The notes beneath the pieces were generated by a model. The model was not told where the DNA came from. It was given only the letters and a program-made list of their open reading frames with translations, and ran no database searches. A stretch of 10,000 nucleotides of DNA from contig CM060338.1 of NCBI GenBank assembly GCA_030674155.1, positions 3,586,595 to 3,596,594 on the forward strand, in the 5' to 3' direction. This stretch comes from Stramonita haemastoma (taxonomy: Eukaryota > Mollusca > Gastropoda > Neogastropoda > Muricidae). A program made the translations under genes and the position numbers. Within the stretch, counting starts at the first letter, position 1. Each line of letters starts with the position of its first letter. Shown piece after piece: positions 1-7,028 of this stretch.

Positions 1-146
1 AACATGCAAATGAGTGCTGACAACACTTAGGGAGGGTGACAACATGCAAATGAGTGCTGACAACACTTAGGGAGGGTGACAACATGCAAATGAGAGCTGA
101 CAACACTTAGGGAGGGTGACAACATGCAAATGAGAGCTGACATCAC
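1..146. repeat. 40-bp minisatellite, 3.6 copies
   Basis: Three complete 40-bp units (1-40, 41-80, 81-120) and a partial fourth (121-146) follow one another directly. The array is already in progress at the window edge, so its true length is unknown. Units 1 and 2 are identical; units 3 and 4 share a T-to-A change (gagTgctga to gagAgctga), and the fourth decays after 'gctgaca'. Such homogeneity implies recent expansion. Each unit holds one ATGCAAAT octamer (4-11, 44-51, 84-91, 124-131). No coding role is visible. Confidence 0.95.
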
Positions 147-420
147 CCGGCACAGCGCTCAGTTCAGCCTGCCTGTTCTCACCATTGACATAAAGACAGT
201 CTGCTGTAAGTATGTAAATGTAGTTAATTCACCGCAGAGAGAAGGTCTACAGTCTTGAAACTTTAGTATTCTGCCAGTTGACGAGAGGATGGGCTCTACA
301 TTTGCATAATTATTTGAAAAGGCTTTCCAAGCACTGTCTGCTTTCGGCTCTTTGAAGGTTATAGTCACCGTTGTCGCTGTGTACGACTTTTCTTCAATAG
401 TTCGATTTTTCTGGTTTGCT
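147..420. other. Unassigned unique-looking sequence
   Basis: This stretch has no repeat structure that I can see. A minus-strand frame is open from about 415 down to 159 (roughly 85 codons) with an ordinary amino-acid mix, including the run STGRILKFQDCRPSL. It has no ATG, only a GTG at 366-368, and I recognise no domain. The plus strand has a strong donor-like GTAAGTAT at about 210. A host exon cannot be excluded, but a chance open frame of this length is quite possible. Confidence 0.4.
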
Positions 421-475
421 GGTGTGTGCGTGTGTTTGTTTGTTTTTTTTTTATTCTTCTATTTATTCTTTTCTA

Positions 476-898
<423 letters not shown>

Positions 899-1509
899 AG
901 GTAGAGGGGTGTTCACGCGCGTGTGTAAGTGTGTGTTGATAGATGCATGATAAGTTGTAATACTTTCCAATATTTTTTTTGTTGAGTCAGACGTAATTGA
1001 AAACAATACTACATAGCCAAACAAAACCACATTGTTAGAGCTCCAGCATTAACCGCAAGAGCATCAAGCATATCAAGGTCACCATAGACCACAGTATCTG
1101 CACTATCTCTGGCACGGCAGTGTTCTCTGCAGTATGTTGCAGCAAGGAAAATCGTGAACGTACAAAATACCATCATCGTGTCCCCGACATTTGTATTCAA
1201 GATATTGCCACTGCTCTTGAAATGAAAGATGGGGAGATGATGGGGGGGGGGAGGGGAAACTGGTCCCGTGGGAATGCCAGGATTCCCTCTTTATAAGTAA
1301 CATCCCCACCTTCTGGAAAATAAGTACTAGAATTCCCTCTTTTCTATCCCTCTCTTTGTTTCTACCTTGTTCCTTTTCTCCCAGTCACCTCTTCCGTGTC
1401 TGTTTTCTGCCTTCTTGGTTTGTTCTTTTGTCTCTTTTAAACCAAGACTTTAACGATATCAATCAACTCTCTCCCACGCCGAAACTGGACGTGCTGGGCC
1501 TGACTTGAC
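899..1509. other. Intergenic stretch, no gene recognised
   Basis: Mixed-composition DNA with short minus-strand frames only (about 63-68 codons, no recognisable motif). It contains an interrupted G run (about 1240-1256) and a C/T-rich patch (about 1330-1440). The phrase 'ccctcttt' occurs near 1285 and again near 1334 in similar context, which may be a small degenerate duplication. I see no splice-framed coding region, RNA gene or mobile element. Confidence 0.5.
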
Positions 1510-1883
1510 AGGCCATGGCGTTCTAGTTAGCGCCTTGGATTCCGGACTGGAAGGTCACAGGTTCGATTCCCATCAGGGTCATAGGGATTTTTTCGGACTC
1601 CGGCCGGCTCCTACCCAGAGTAAGTGTGCTGTGGACTCAGTGGGAGAATTGGGACCACACAGTCGAACTTCATTGATTACGGATGAGAATTTGAGAGTGC
1701 TGCTCAAATTATCTCACCAACACAGCAGGTGTCTGTATCTCTCGGTCCGGTTGACGCAGGGATATATCATGATAGTAAGCGTAGAGTACAACCCTGTCAA
1801 GTAGTCTCAAAGCACATGCATTACCACAGCAGCATCATTACATCATCCTCATTATTTATTGATTATCATCAAAAAAAAAAAAA
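1510..1883 (+). mobile_element. tRNA-derived SINE (plus strand)
   Basis: The head is tRNA-like: an A-box-like TAGTTAGCGCC (1524-1534), an anticodon-arm-like spacer, then an exact B-box GGTTCGATTCC (1560-1570). A body of about 230 bp follows that is unrelated to tRNA. The 3' side becomes simple-sequence-like (CATCATTA/ATTTATT, 1830-1870) and ends in 13 A residues (1871-1883), as expected for a retroposed Pol III transcript. The SINE would be non-autonomous and would rely on a LINE reverse transcriptase. Exact ends are uncertain because no clear target-site duplication was found. It is not a functional tRNA gene, as the acceptor stem does not close. Confidence 0.75.
1524..1570 (+). promoter_or_regulatory. 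Internal Pol III promoter (A and B boxes) of SINE
   Basis: A-box-like TAGTTAGCGCC at 1524-1534 and B-box GGTTCGATTCC at 1560-1570, with 25 bp between them. The B box fits the tRNA T-arm consensus GGTTCGANTCC exactly. Their order and spacing are those of type 2 Pol III promoters in tRNA genes and tRNA-derived SINEs. Whether this copy is transcribed cannot be judged. Confidence 0.7.
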
Positions 1884-2429
1884 TACTGTCTCTGATTCGG
1901 TGACCCCAGTTGCTCTGGTCTCATGGTGACCTCAGATTCCGTCTCCCCATACACTTCTAGGCCTGTGGTGAGTTTGTGTCAAAGCCTTTGGGGTTGGAGG
2001 TTCACGGGGGATGGTTGTTGGAGGGACGTTGTGGTGGTCGCCACCTCGGGTGGGTGACTCACTCAGTCTGGCTCTGCGACTGAGCTAATACTGTCGTTAG
2101 TAGGGGGCTTAGTAAGTGGTGTCCTGCGTATTATAGCTCCGAACAAGCACCACAGAACACCATCAAAGTGACACAACAGAAATGCAGGGCCGCTCTGGCT
2201 GGTGACCCTATGGCGGCCTGATATTGATGAGCTCCCTGTGGATTTCCGACCCTGGAGATGAGACACAACAAACCTGGATATGGCTGTGGCGGGGAAATTG
2301 AGATGGGCGGCGTGGGAACAGTAGGACGGGGACGTCATAGACGATGAGGCAGCAAATAAAAGAAAGATAACAATAGCCACTGTCTGGTGGTTCAAAGAAA
2401 AAGAGAGACAACAACAGATTCAATATCTA
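1884..2429. other. Unassigned, relatively GC-rich segment
   Basis: This stretch is visibly richer in G and C than its neighbours and begins directly after the A tail of the SINE. The longest frame is about 110 codons on the minus strand (2063-2395) with no motif I recognise. It includes a short hairpin: CTCAGTC (2062-2068) and GACTGAG (2078-2084) around a 9-base loop. The abrupt composition change and lack of coding signal suggest another interspersed element, but I found no second copy in the window and cannot name a family. Confidence 0.35.
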
Positions 2430-2442
2430 CCCCCCCCCCCCC
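2430..2442. repeat. Poly(C) run (13 C)
   Basis: Thirteen consecutive C residues. Comparable mononucleotide G runs occur at 4906-4915 and 5954-5966 on the same strand. Confidence 0.95.
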
Positions 2443-2538
2443 ATCCCTTTTCATTTCATGGAGATGAGGCAAGTGAATCAAGCTGAAGCCAGGAGACTGA
2501 AGCCTTCAGGGGAGGTCACTGTAGAAAATGAGATCTGT

Positions 2539-2565
2539 GTCAACTGAGGGAGATAATCAGTTGAC
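2539..2565. repeat. Perfect 9-bp inverted repeat
   Basis: GTCAACTGA (2539-2547) is exactly complementary to TCAGTTGAC (2557-2565) around a 9-base spacer, GGGAGATAA. It could form a small hairpin or be a protein-binding palindrome. It lies in otherwise unassigned DNA (2443-2648) upstream of interspersed copy B. Confidence 0.8.
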
Positions 2566-2648
2566 TTCAAGGGGAAACAATTCGGTCACATCTGTTGTCT
2601 GTTTTTCTCTCTCTTGTATTGTATACTGTCTTGTCTATGTATCTACTT

Positions 2649-2866
2649 ATTCATTCTTTTATATCGAAGATAATAGAATAAGGACTCATGTGCTTTTTTA
2701 CATCCAGTTTCCGTGTGCATGCAGTTTTGAACATTTCGTTATCTGTTCCCACTTGCACACAATGGCCTACTCTTACGAAAAGCGAAACAGGATTTACCGT
2801 GTTCGTAAGATGTTCTGTGTGCGTTTGCACACGGGGCCTCAGTTTACAGTCTAATCCGAAGGATTT
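2649..2866 (-). mobile_element. SINE-like interspersed element, copy B (minus)
   Basis: This is the longer copy of the family at 476-650. On the minus strand it has three parts. First, 2863-2828 is a domain with about 76% identity (26 of 34 positions) to the plus-strand SINE at 3841-3874, and resembles the conserved central domain of V-SINEs as I remember it. Second, a middle part carries a perfect 9-bp inverted repeat (2771-2779 and 2802-2810). Third, a tail of about 55 bp (2709-2652) matches 7573-7628. A tRNA-like head beyond 2866 is not evident, so the copy is either 5'-truncated or has an unrecognised head. A SINE with a LINE-derived tail is the best reading. Confidence 0.65.
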
Positions 2867-2934
2867 TTGGGGAGAGTGAAGTTTGCACTGAACTCCAGCG
2901 GAAAAATGTGTTGTGTTGTATTATTTTGTAAGTG

Positions 2935-3050
2935 TTGTGTTTGATGTAGTGTGGTGTGGTTCGGTGTGGTGTGGAGTGGGATCACCAGTGTGGTGTGGTG
3001 TGGTGTGGGGTGGGGTTGGGTGGTGTGGGTGGTGGGGGGGGTGTAGAAGG
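2935..3050 (+). repeat. G-rich degenerate GGTGT repeat, G4-prone
   Basis: The plus strand is almost free of C and is built from GTGTG, GGTGT and GGGGT variants. At 3007-3041 the G blocks GGGG, GGGG, GGG, GGG and an 8-G run are separated by loops of 1, 2, 6 and 4 bases, which satisfies the usual intramolecular G-quadruplex pattern. It grades into the pentanucleotide satellite to the right and is probably a degenerate flank of the same array. Confidence 0.8.
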
Positions 3051-3476
3051 AGTTTAATGCAGTGCAGTGCAGTGCGTGCAGTGCAGTGCAGTGCAGTGCA
3101 GTGCAGTGCAGTGTAGTGTAGTGTAGGTGTAGTGAGTGTAGTGTTGTGAGTTTATGAGTGTAGTGTGAGTGCACTGCATTGCGCAGTGCTGTGGAGTGGA
3201 GTTTAATGCAGTGTAGTTTTGTGCAGTGCAGTGCATGCAGTGTAGTGTAGTGTAGTGTAGTGTAGTGTAGTGTAGTGTAGTGTAGTGTAGTGTAGTGTAG
3301 TGTAGTGTGTGTATGTGTGCAGTGCAGTGCAGTGCAGTGTAGTGTAGTGTAGTGTAGTGTAGTGTAGTGTAGTGTAGTGTAGTGTAGTGTAGTGTAGTGT
3401 AGTGTAGTGTAGTGTATGTAGTGTAGTGTAGTGTAGTGTAGTGTAGTGCACTGCATTGCGCAGTGCTGTGGTGTAC
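3049..3476 (+). repeat. TAGTG/CAGTG pentanucleotide satellite, nested duplications
   Basis: The array uses two pentamers, GCAGT and GTAGT, in blocks: GCAG-type at 3058-3110, 3220-3240 and 3319-3338, and GTAG-type at 3240-3306 and 3338-3446. Longer units are superimposed. A 16-bp segment (3049-3064) recurs at 3198-3213, 149 bp on, and a 27-bp segment (3168-3194) recurs exactly at 3445-3471, 277 bp on. Because 5 is not a multiple of 3, several minus-strand frames stay open for 100-218 codons and read Leu-His-Tyr-Thr-Thr. These are artefacts, not genes. Confidence 0.93.
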
Positions 3477-3699
3477 TGTATATTGTGTGCTCGGCATTTT
3501 TTGCCATTGCATGCTATGATCCTAACTATATAAAGCAAAGACAGACACTAATGTTCTGGAACCTATTATCCAGGGGCCTGCATGTTGAGGGCGGCGCCCA
3601 TCTCCTCTCCCTCCCTGCTTTACCTTCCATGACCCTAAAGAGGGCAGGTACCCATTTACAGTGGGGTGAAGTTGGGGCCTGTATTGAAGCCAGTGTGCA
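3477..3699. other. Unassigned spacer
   Basis: Ordinary-composition sequence between the pentamer satellite and the next SINE. Only short frames occur on either strand (62-91 codons), with no recognisable motifs. I see nothing else in it. Confidence 0.4.
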
Positions 3700-3837
3700 C
3701 GAATTATTACTCATCCTCTAGGTAACGCGCCTCTTTAGAAAGCGAAAAGTCCGAGTCGGAGTATGCGGTTGTTTTAATCCCGTTTGGGCGCAACACTTTT
3801 CCCCATCCATTAGACCATGAGTGGTGGCTGGGTGCTA

Positions 3838-3871
<34 letters not shown>

Positions 3872-4077
3872 GTGTTACACATAATTTTTTTAGCGCATGT
3901 TAAAAAGACCCATGGCAGCAAGAGGGTTTTCCTGGCAAAATTCTATAGAAAAAAGCCACTCTGATAGGGAATAAAGAAAACGACGCGCTCTCTCCGCGGA
4001 GAGCAGCCTGAATTTCACGCAGAGAAATCTGCTGTGACATAAAGTGGTTTACACTAAAAAAAAATAAATAAAAATCT
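3700..4077 (+). mobile_element. V-domain-like tRNA-derived SINE (plus strand)
   Basis: The degraded tRNA-like head has an A-box-like TAGGTAACGCG (about 3718-3728) and a B-box region near 3766-3782 disrupted by extra bases (GGTTgttttAATCCCG). A central domain at 3841-3874 (CGGATGAGATGATAAACCGA core) resembles the conserved central domain of V-SINEs and of a SINE family I recall from gastropods. The 3' part carries a 14-bp palindrome (3990-4003), then a stem-loop with a GAAA loop (4016-4036), and ends in an A-rich AAATAAATAAAA tail (4056-4075). Compared with the family as I remember it, a block between about 3975 and 3985 seems deleted. The damaged B box suggests an inactive copy. Confidence 0.75.
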
Positions 4078-4162
4078 ACGTTTCACACTAATTAACCCAA
4101 CATGGGAAAACAAGGGCTTTAAGCACTAAGTTCTATCTTCCACCATTCTGCACCACACAAAA
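4078..4162. other. Unassigned A-rich spacer
   Basis: Short A/C-rich spacer between the SINE tail and the 103-bp duplication. No feature is seen in it. Confidence 0.4.
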
Positions 4163-4364
4163 CCATAAAAAACAGAATTAAACACTGAGAGGCTCTCTCC
4201 TATTTTGGTTGATGTTATTGTATAATTTATGTGCTAGCATATTATGTAAATATATATGCATTGAGCCATAAAAAACAAAAACCAAATCCGTGGTGCAGTC
4301 TCCTATGTTGTTGTTGCTGTTGTTGTTTAATTCATGTGTTAGTGTAGGTACATTTATATGCATT
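4163..4364 (+). repeat. Diverged direct duplication, period about 103 bp
   Basis: Three landmarks recur in the same order: CCATAAAAAACA at 4163 and 4266, TCTCCTAT at 4196 and 4299, and ATGCATTG at 4257 and 4358 (offsets 103, 103, 101). Between them TTTATGTGCTAG pairs with TTCATGTGTTAG. The copies have drifted considerably and the second contains a TGTTGT run. A minus-strand 65-codon frame spans both copies and shows an internal repeat (MHINVPTL, MHIYLHNM), but this follows from the DNA duplication and is not evidence of coding. Confidence 0.7.
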
Positions 4365-4512
4365 GGTGGTTGCATAATGTTCCGCCTTCTCTCGAATAAT
4401 CAGGGAATTCATTGACCTTCGGGGCAAAACCCTTTTTCCATAATGCATGGAATGAGCACCTTAAGGGCAGAGGGACCTGGCAATAACAACACCAGTGTCA
4501 CAGACCAAAGCT
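4365..4512. other. Unassigned spacer
   Basis: Sequence of ordinary composition between two tandem repeats. No gene or repeat recognised. Confidence 0.4.
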
Positions 4513-4905
4513 GATTGTGTTTTCTCCATAAATCGACCGTGTTCTGATTTTTCCTGTGTGGTGGATTGTGTTTCTCCATACATACCGTGTTCTGATTTCC
4601 TGTGTAGTGGATTGTGTTTTCTCCATAAATCTACCGTGTTGGAGTGTTCTGTGTAGTGGATTGTGTTTTCTCCATAAATCTACCGTGTTGGGATTGTTCT
4701 GTGTGTGGATTGTGTTTTTTCCATACATCTACCGTGTTTGATTTTTCCTGTGTAGTGGATTGTGTTTTCTCCATAAATCTACCGTGTTCGGGATTGTTCT
4801 GTGTAGTGGATTGTGTTTTCTCCATAAATCTACCGTGTTCTGATTGTTCTGTTAGTGGATTGTGTTTTCTCCATAAATCTACCGTGTTGGATTGTTCTGT
4901 GTAGA
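4513..4905 (+). repeat. 49-bp minisatellite, 8 units
   Basis: Units begin at GATTGTG at 4513, 4564, 4610, 4659, 4708, 4758, 4809 and 4858, giving lengths of 51, 46, 49, 49, 50, 51, 49 and about 46. The core TTTTCTCCATAAATCTACCG is nearly constant. The second half varies between a TTTCCTGTG type (units 1, 2, 5) and a G-TTCTGTG type (units 3, 4, 6, 7, 8). Small indels keep all frames shifting, so the 61-86-codon frames on both strands are artefacts. The array stops at a 10-G run (4906-4915). Confidence 0.95.
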
Positions 4906-5234
4906 GGGGGGGGGGTTGTAGTCAGGGTCAGAGTGGTTGGCCCCTTACTTCCTAATATGGCTGTTTCTGTTTTGCTGATGGGGTGTTGTGCTAGCTGTTT
5001 GCATGTATTTGCTTGTAGAGTCTGAGGGGGGAGGGGGAACAGACATCTCTTTTGACTCCTCAAGAATTCTGCTCGTTCTGTATCATTTTTGTTGGTTTGT
5101 TTTTGCTGGGGGGGCAGGGGGTGGTTGGCTAGGGGGAATGCCTGCGAGCCATAGTTTGCAGCAATATAAACAGAGTGGACAATTATTTTACAATTATGAA
5201 TTATATGCTGTAACCACCAGACTCTCGGCGTTGA
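4906..5234. other. Unassigned, G-run-bearing spacer
   Basis: Contains G runs at 4906-4915, 5024-5029, 5108-5114, 5117-5121 and 5132-5136. The last three sit close enough to be a marginal G-quadruplex candidate. No coding, RNA or mobile-element signal is recognised. Confidence 0.45.
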
Positions 5235-5500
5235 CATGTAACACAGAAAAAAACGGTAGTAACGAAAAGGAAATAAATAGCTAGTAACACAAGAAACAAA
5301 CAATTAATATCACTGCAAAAGAAACGATTAGTAACACAGAAAACAAACGATTTGTAACACAGGAAACAACAGTAACACAGAAAACAAACGATTTGTAACA
5401 CAGAAACAACAGTAACACAGAAACAAACGATTTGTAACACAAGAAATCACAGTAACACAGGAAACAAACGATTAATAACAAAGGGAGAAACGGTTAGTAG
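5235..5500 (+). repeat. Composite minisatellite, 40-bp unit of two 20-bp halves
   Basis: AGTAACACA begins at 5283, 5330, 5371, 5411 and 5451 (steps 47, 41, 40, 40). Between these, related half-units TTGTAACACAGGAAACAAC recur, so an ancestral motif of about 20 bp (GTAACACAGAAACAA) has been duplicated into a 40-bp unit. Degenerate copies extend left to about 5235 and right to about 5500. Minus-strand frames reading VLLIVCFLCY-like repeats are artefacts. Confidence 0.88.
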
Positions 5501-5549
5501 CCATGAAATGTGTGCAGATTAACGCACGTATAAAGAAAACTGGCACGTA

Positions 5550-5551
<2 letters not shown>

Positions 5552-5622
<71 letters not shown>

Positions 5623-5644
5623 CACACACCACACACACCACACA
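5552..5644. repeat. (CA)n microsatellite
   Basis: Uninterrupted CA from 5552 to about 5621 (roughly 34 repeats), then imperfect AACACACACC units to 5644. The plus strand shows CA here and TG at 652-898 and 9608-9702, so the arrays lie in opposite orientations. Confidence 0.98.
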
Positions 5645-5942
5645 AATACACAGGCAAATCTATATTCTGTGTTTCACAATAAACAGGATGAAGATAATAA
5701 TCATTATTCTTTTGACATATGTTGCTGGCTACTGTAATACTGCTATGTCAGTGATGTGACAAAGCCAGACTGACAGGCCATGTGGCAGAGCTGACACTGC
5801 ATACACTCTGGGGGGCAGGGAGGGGGAGAGGAAATAATATACAAACACGTCAGAGAACACAAACAACAATGTGTGGGGGTTGCTGGTCACTAGGGCGCAT
5901 GCGCGAGACAGGATGTGGTTTTGTTGTGTGTTTTTTTTTCTC
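5645..5942. other. Unassigned spacer
   Basis: Mixed sequence with no gene recognised. It includes a G-rich patch (5811-5828) and a short 62-codon plus frame (5782-5970) that runs into the following G/T tract and has no motif. Confidence 0.4.
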
Positions 5943-6057
5943 TGTGTGTGTGTGGGGGGGGGGGGGTTAGTGTGTTAGTGTGTTAGTGTGTGTTAGTGTG
6001 TGTTTGTTGTGAGTTTGTGTGCGAGCGCGCGCGCGCGCGCGCGCGCGCGCGCTGCGC

Positions 6058-6089
<32 letters not shown>
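5943..6089 (+). repeat. Composite G-run, GTTAGTGT, (GC)n and (TG)n tract
   Basis: In order: TG repeats, 13 G (5954-5966), four GTTAGTGT-type units (5966-6001), (GC)14 at 6025-6052, a single T phase break at 6053, then GCGCGCG joined to about 14 TG dinucleotides (6054-6089). Except for the break, 6025-6089 is strictly alternating purine-pyrimidine, the classic Z-DNA-prone pattern, with (GC)n the strongest form. Confidence 0.95.
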
Positions 6090-6092
<3 letters not shown>

Positions 6093-6214
6093 CATCTCTG
6101 CAACGTAGAGTCCCCGTAACGTCCAGTTAAGTCAAGGAAGCGAGCAAGGTGTTGTTATCACAATCAGAAAGCAATATGAATCATCACTGTAAAAAACGTT
6201 CGTTTCCATTGCAC
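6090..6214. other. Unassigned spacer before 86-bp repeat
   Basis: Short spacer. 'aaaaaacgttcgtt' just before 6205 faintly resembles the end of the following repeat unit, so the array may once have extended further left. Nothing else is seen. Confidence 0.35.
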
Positions 6215-6634
6215 TGAAATGTGAATCTATAGCAGCTAATTTGTCAAATGTAAACAGTTAATCACAAGTCATTCTCATGGTGTTAATTTAACGTTGTTGT
6301 TGAAATGTGAGCCAGTACCAGCAGATTTGTCAAAGCTATACAATAATTCCTATTTCTTTCTCGTGATGTTCATTTGAAATTGTTTTTGAAATGTGAGTTA
6401 GAAGCAGCAAATTAATGAAACGTATACAATGATATAGACGTCTCTGCTGTGGTGTTAATTTAGAGTTGTTGTTGAAATGTAAACTAATAACAGCATTTTT
6501 TTCAAGTGTAAACAGTATATTTATAATTATTTTTATGGTGTTAACGTAATATTGTTATCCAAATAGCAGCAAGTTTGTCAAATATTTATACACTGCTCAA
6601 AACTATTTTATGGTGATAATTTAACATTGTTGAT
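6215..6634 (+). repeat. Old 86-bp tandem repeat, about 5 units
   Basis: Units start at TGAAATGT(G/A)A at 6215, 6301, 6387 and 6473, each exactly 86 bp apart. A fifth, shortened unit begins near 6559 and lacks about 10 bp after its first residues. Landmarks in each unit are a TGAAATGTGA start, AGCAG(C) with TTTGTCAAA, a TATACA/AAACAGT block, and a GGTGTTAATTTAACGTTGTTGT end. Base divergence between units is substantial, so this is easily missed, yet period length is fully conserved in the first four. No open reading frame crosses it. Confidence 0.85.
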
Positions 6635-6838
6635 TAAACGCTCCATGTCTTTAAGGAAACTCAGTTAGGCTGTGTGTTGACAGCTGTCATTGCTAATAAT
6701 GTAAATGTTTATGTAAAGCAATAAAAATAAACAACACACACACCACACAGAAAAATAAACTCATACAATACACAGTTTAGCATTAAAATAATGCACAAAA
6801 AAAACGATCTTGATGCGAAAGACGGATGTCGTTTGTTC
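6635..6838. other. AT-rich unassigned spacer
   Basis: AT-rich DNA including TGACAGCTGTCA (6678-6689), a perfect 12-bp palindrome, and an AATAAA at about 6720. No gene recognised. The AATAAA could be an old polyadenylation signal of a retroelement, but the flanks do not identify one. Confidence 0.4.
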
Positions 6839-7028
6839 TATTTTGTTTCCTTTATAATGTTTTAATTTGTTTGTTTTGCAACGTTTTGTTTTGTTTCTTT
6901 TATAATTTTTTGTGTTTTGTTTCATTCGTAATGTTTTATTCTGTTTCCTGTGTAAAGTTTTGTTTGTTTTTTGGTATTTTTTGTATTGTTTCTTTTGTAA
7001 TATTTTGTGTTTTGTTTCATTCAATTTG
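6839..7028 (+). repeat. T-rich tandem repeat, period about 25 bp
   Basis: About eight variable units follow the pattern TTTTGTTTC-nTTTGTAAT-nTTTT, for example 'tgtttcctttataatgtttt', 'tgtttcttttataatttttt' and 'tgtttcattcgtaatgtttt'. The plus strand is strongly T-rich and A- and C-poor. The minus-strand 87-codon frame (Lys/Asn/Thr-rich NKTL-like repeats) and the plus-strand Phe/Cys-rich frame both derive from this repeat and are not convincing genes. Confidence 0.75.

Noticed and set aside
1510..1580. A functional tRNA gene
   Set aside because: A and B boxes are present, but there is no closed acceptor stem and the sequence continues into a SINE body with an A tail.
2851..3538. Minus-strand frames of 218, 152 and 111 codons rich in Leu-His-Tyr-Thr
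   Set aside because: All come from a 5-bp repeat read in different frames. The peptide repeat is an artefact.
4498..4904. Small repetitive proteins on both strands
   Set aside because: They follow the 49-bp minisatellite, whose unit-length indels change the frame from unit to unit.
5281..5500. CRISPR array
   Set aside because: Repeats are short, variable and contiguous, with no unique spacers. The window is eukaryotic.
5966..6001. Telomere-like repeat
   Set aside because: The units are GTTAGTGT, not TTAGGG, and only four occur within a G/T simple-sequence tract.
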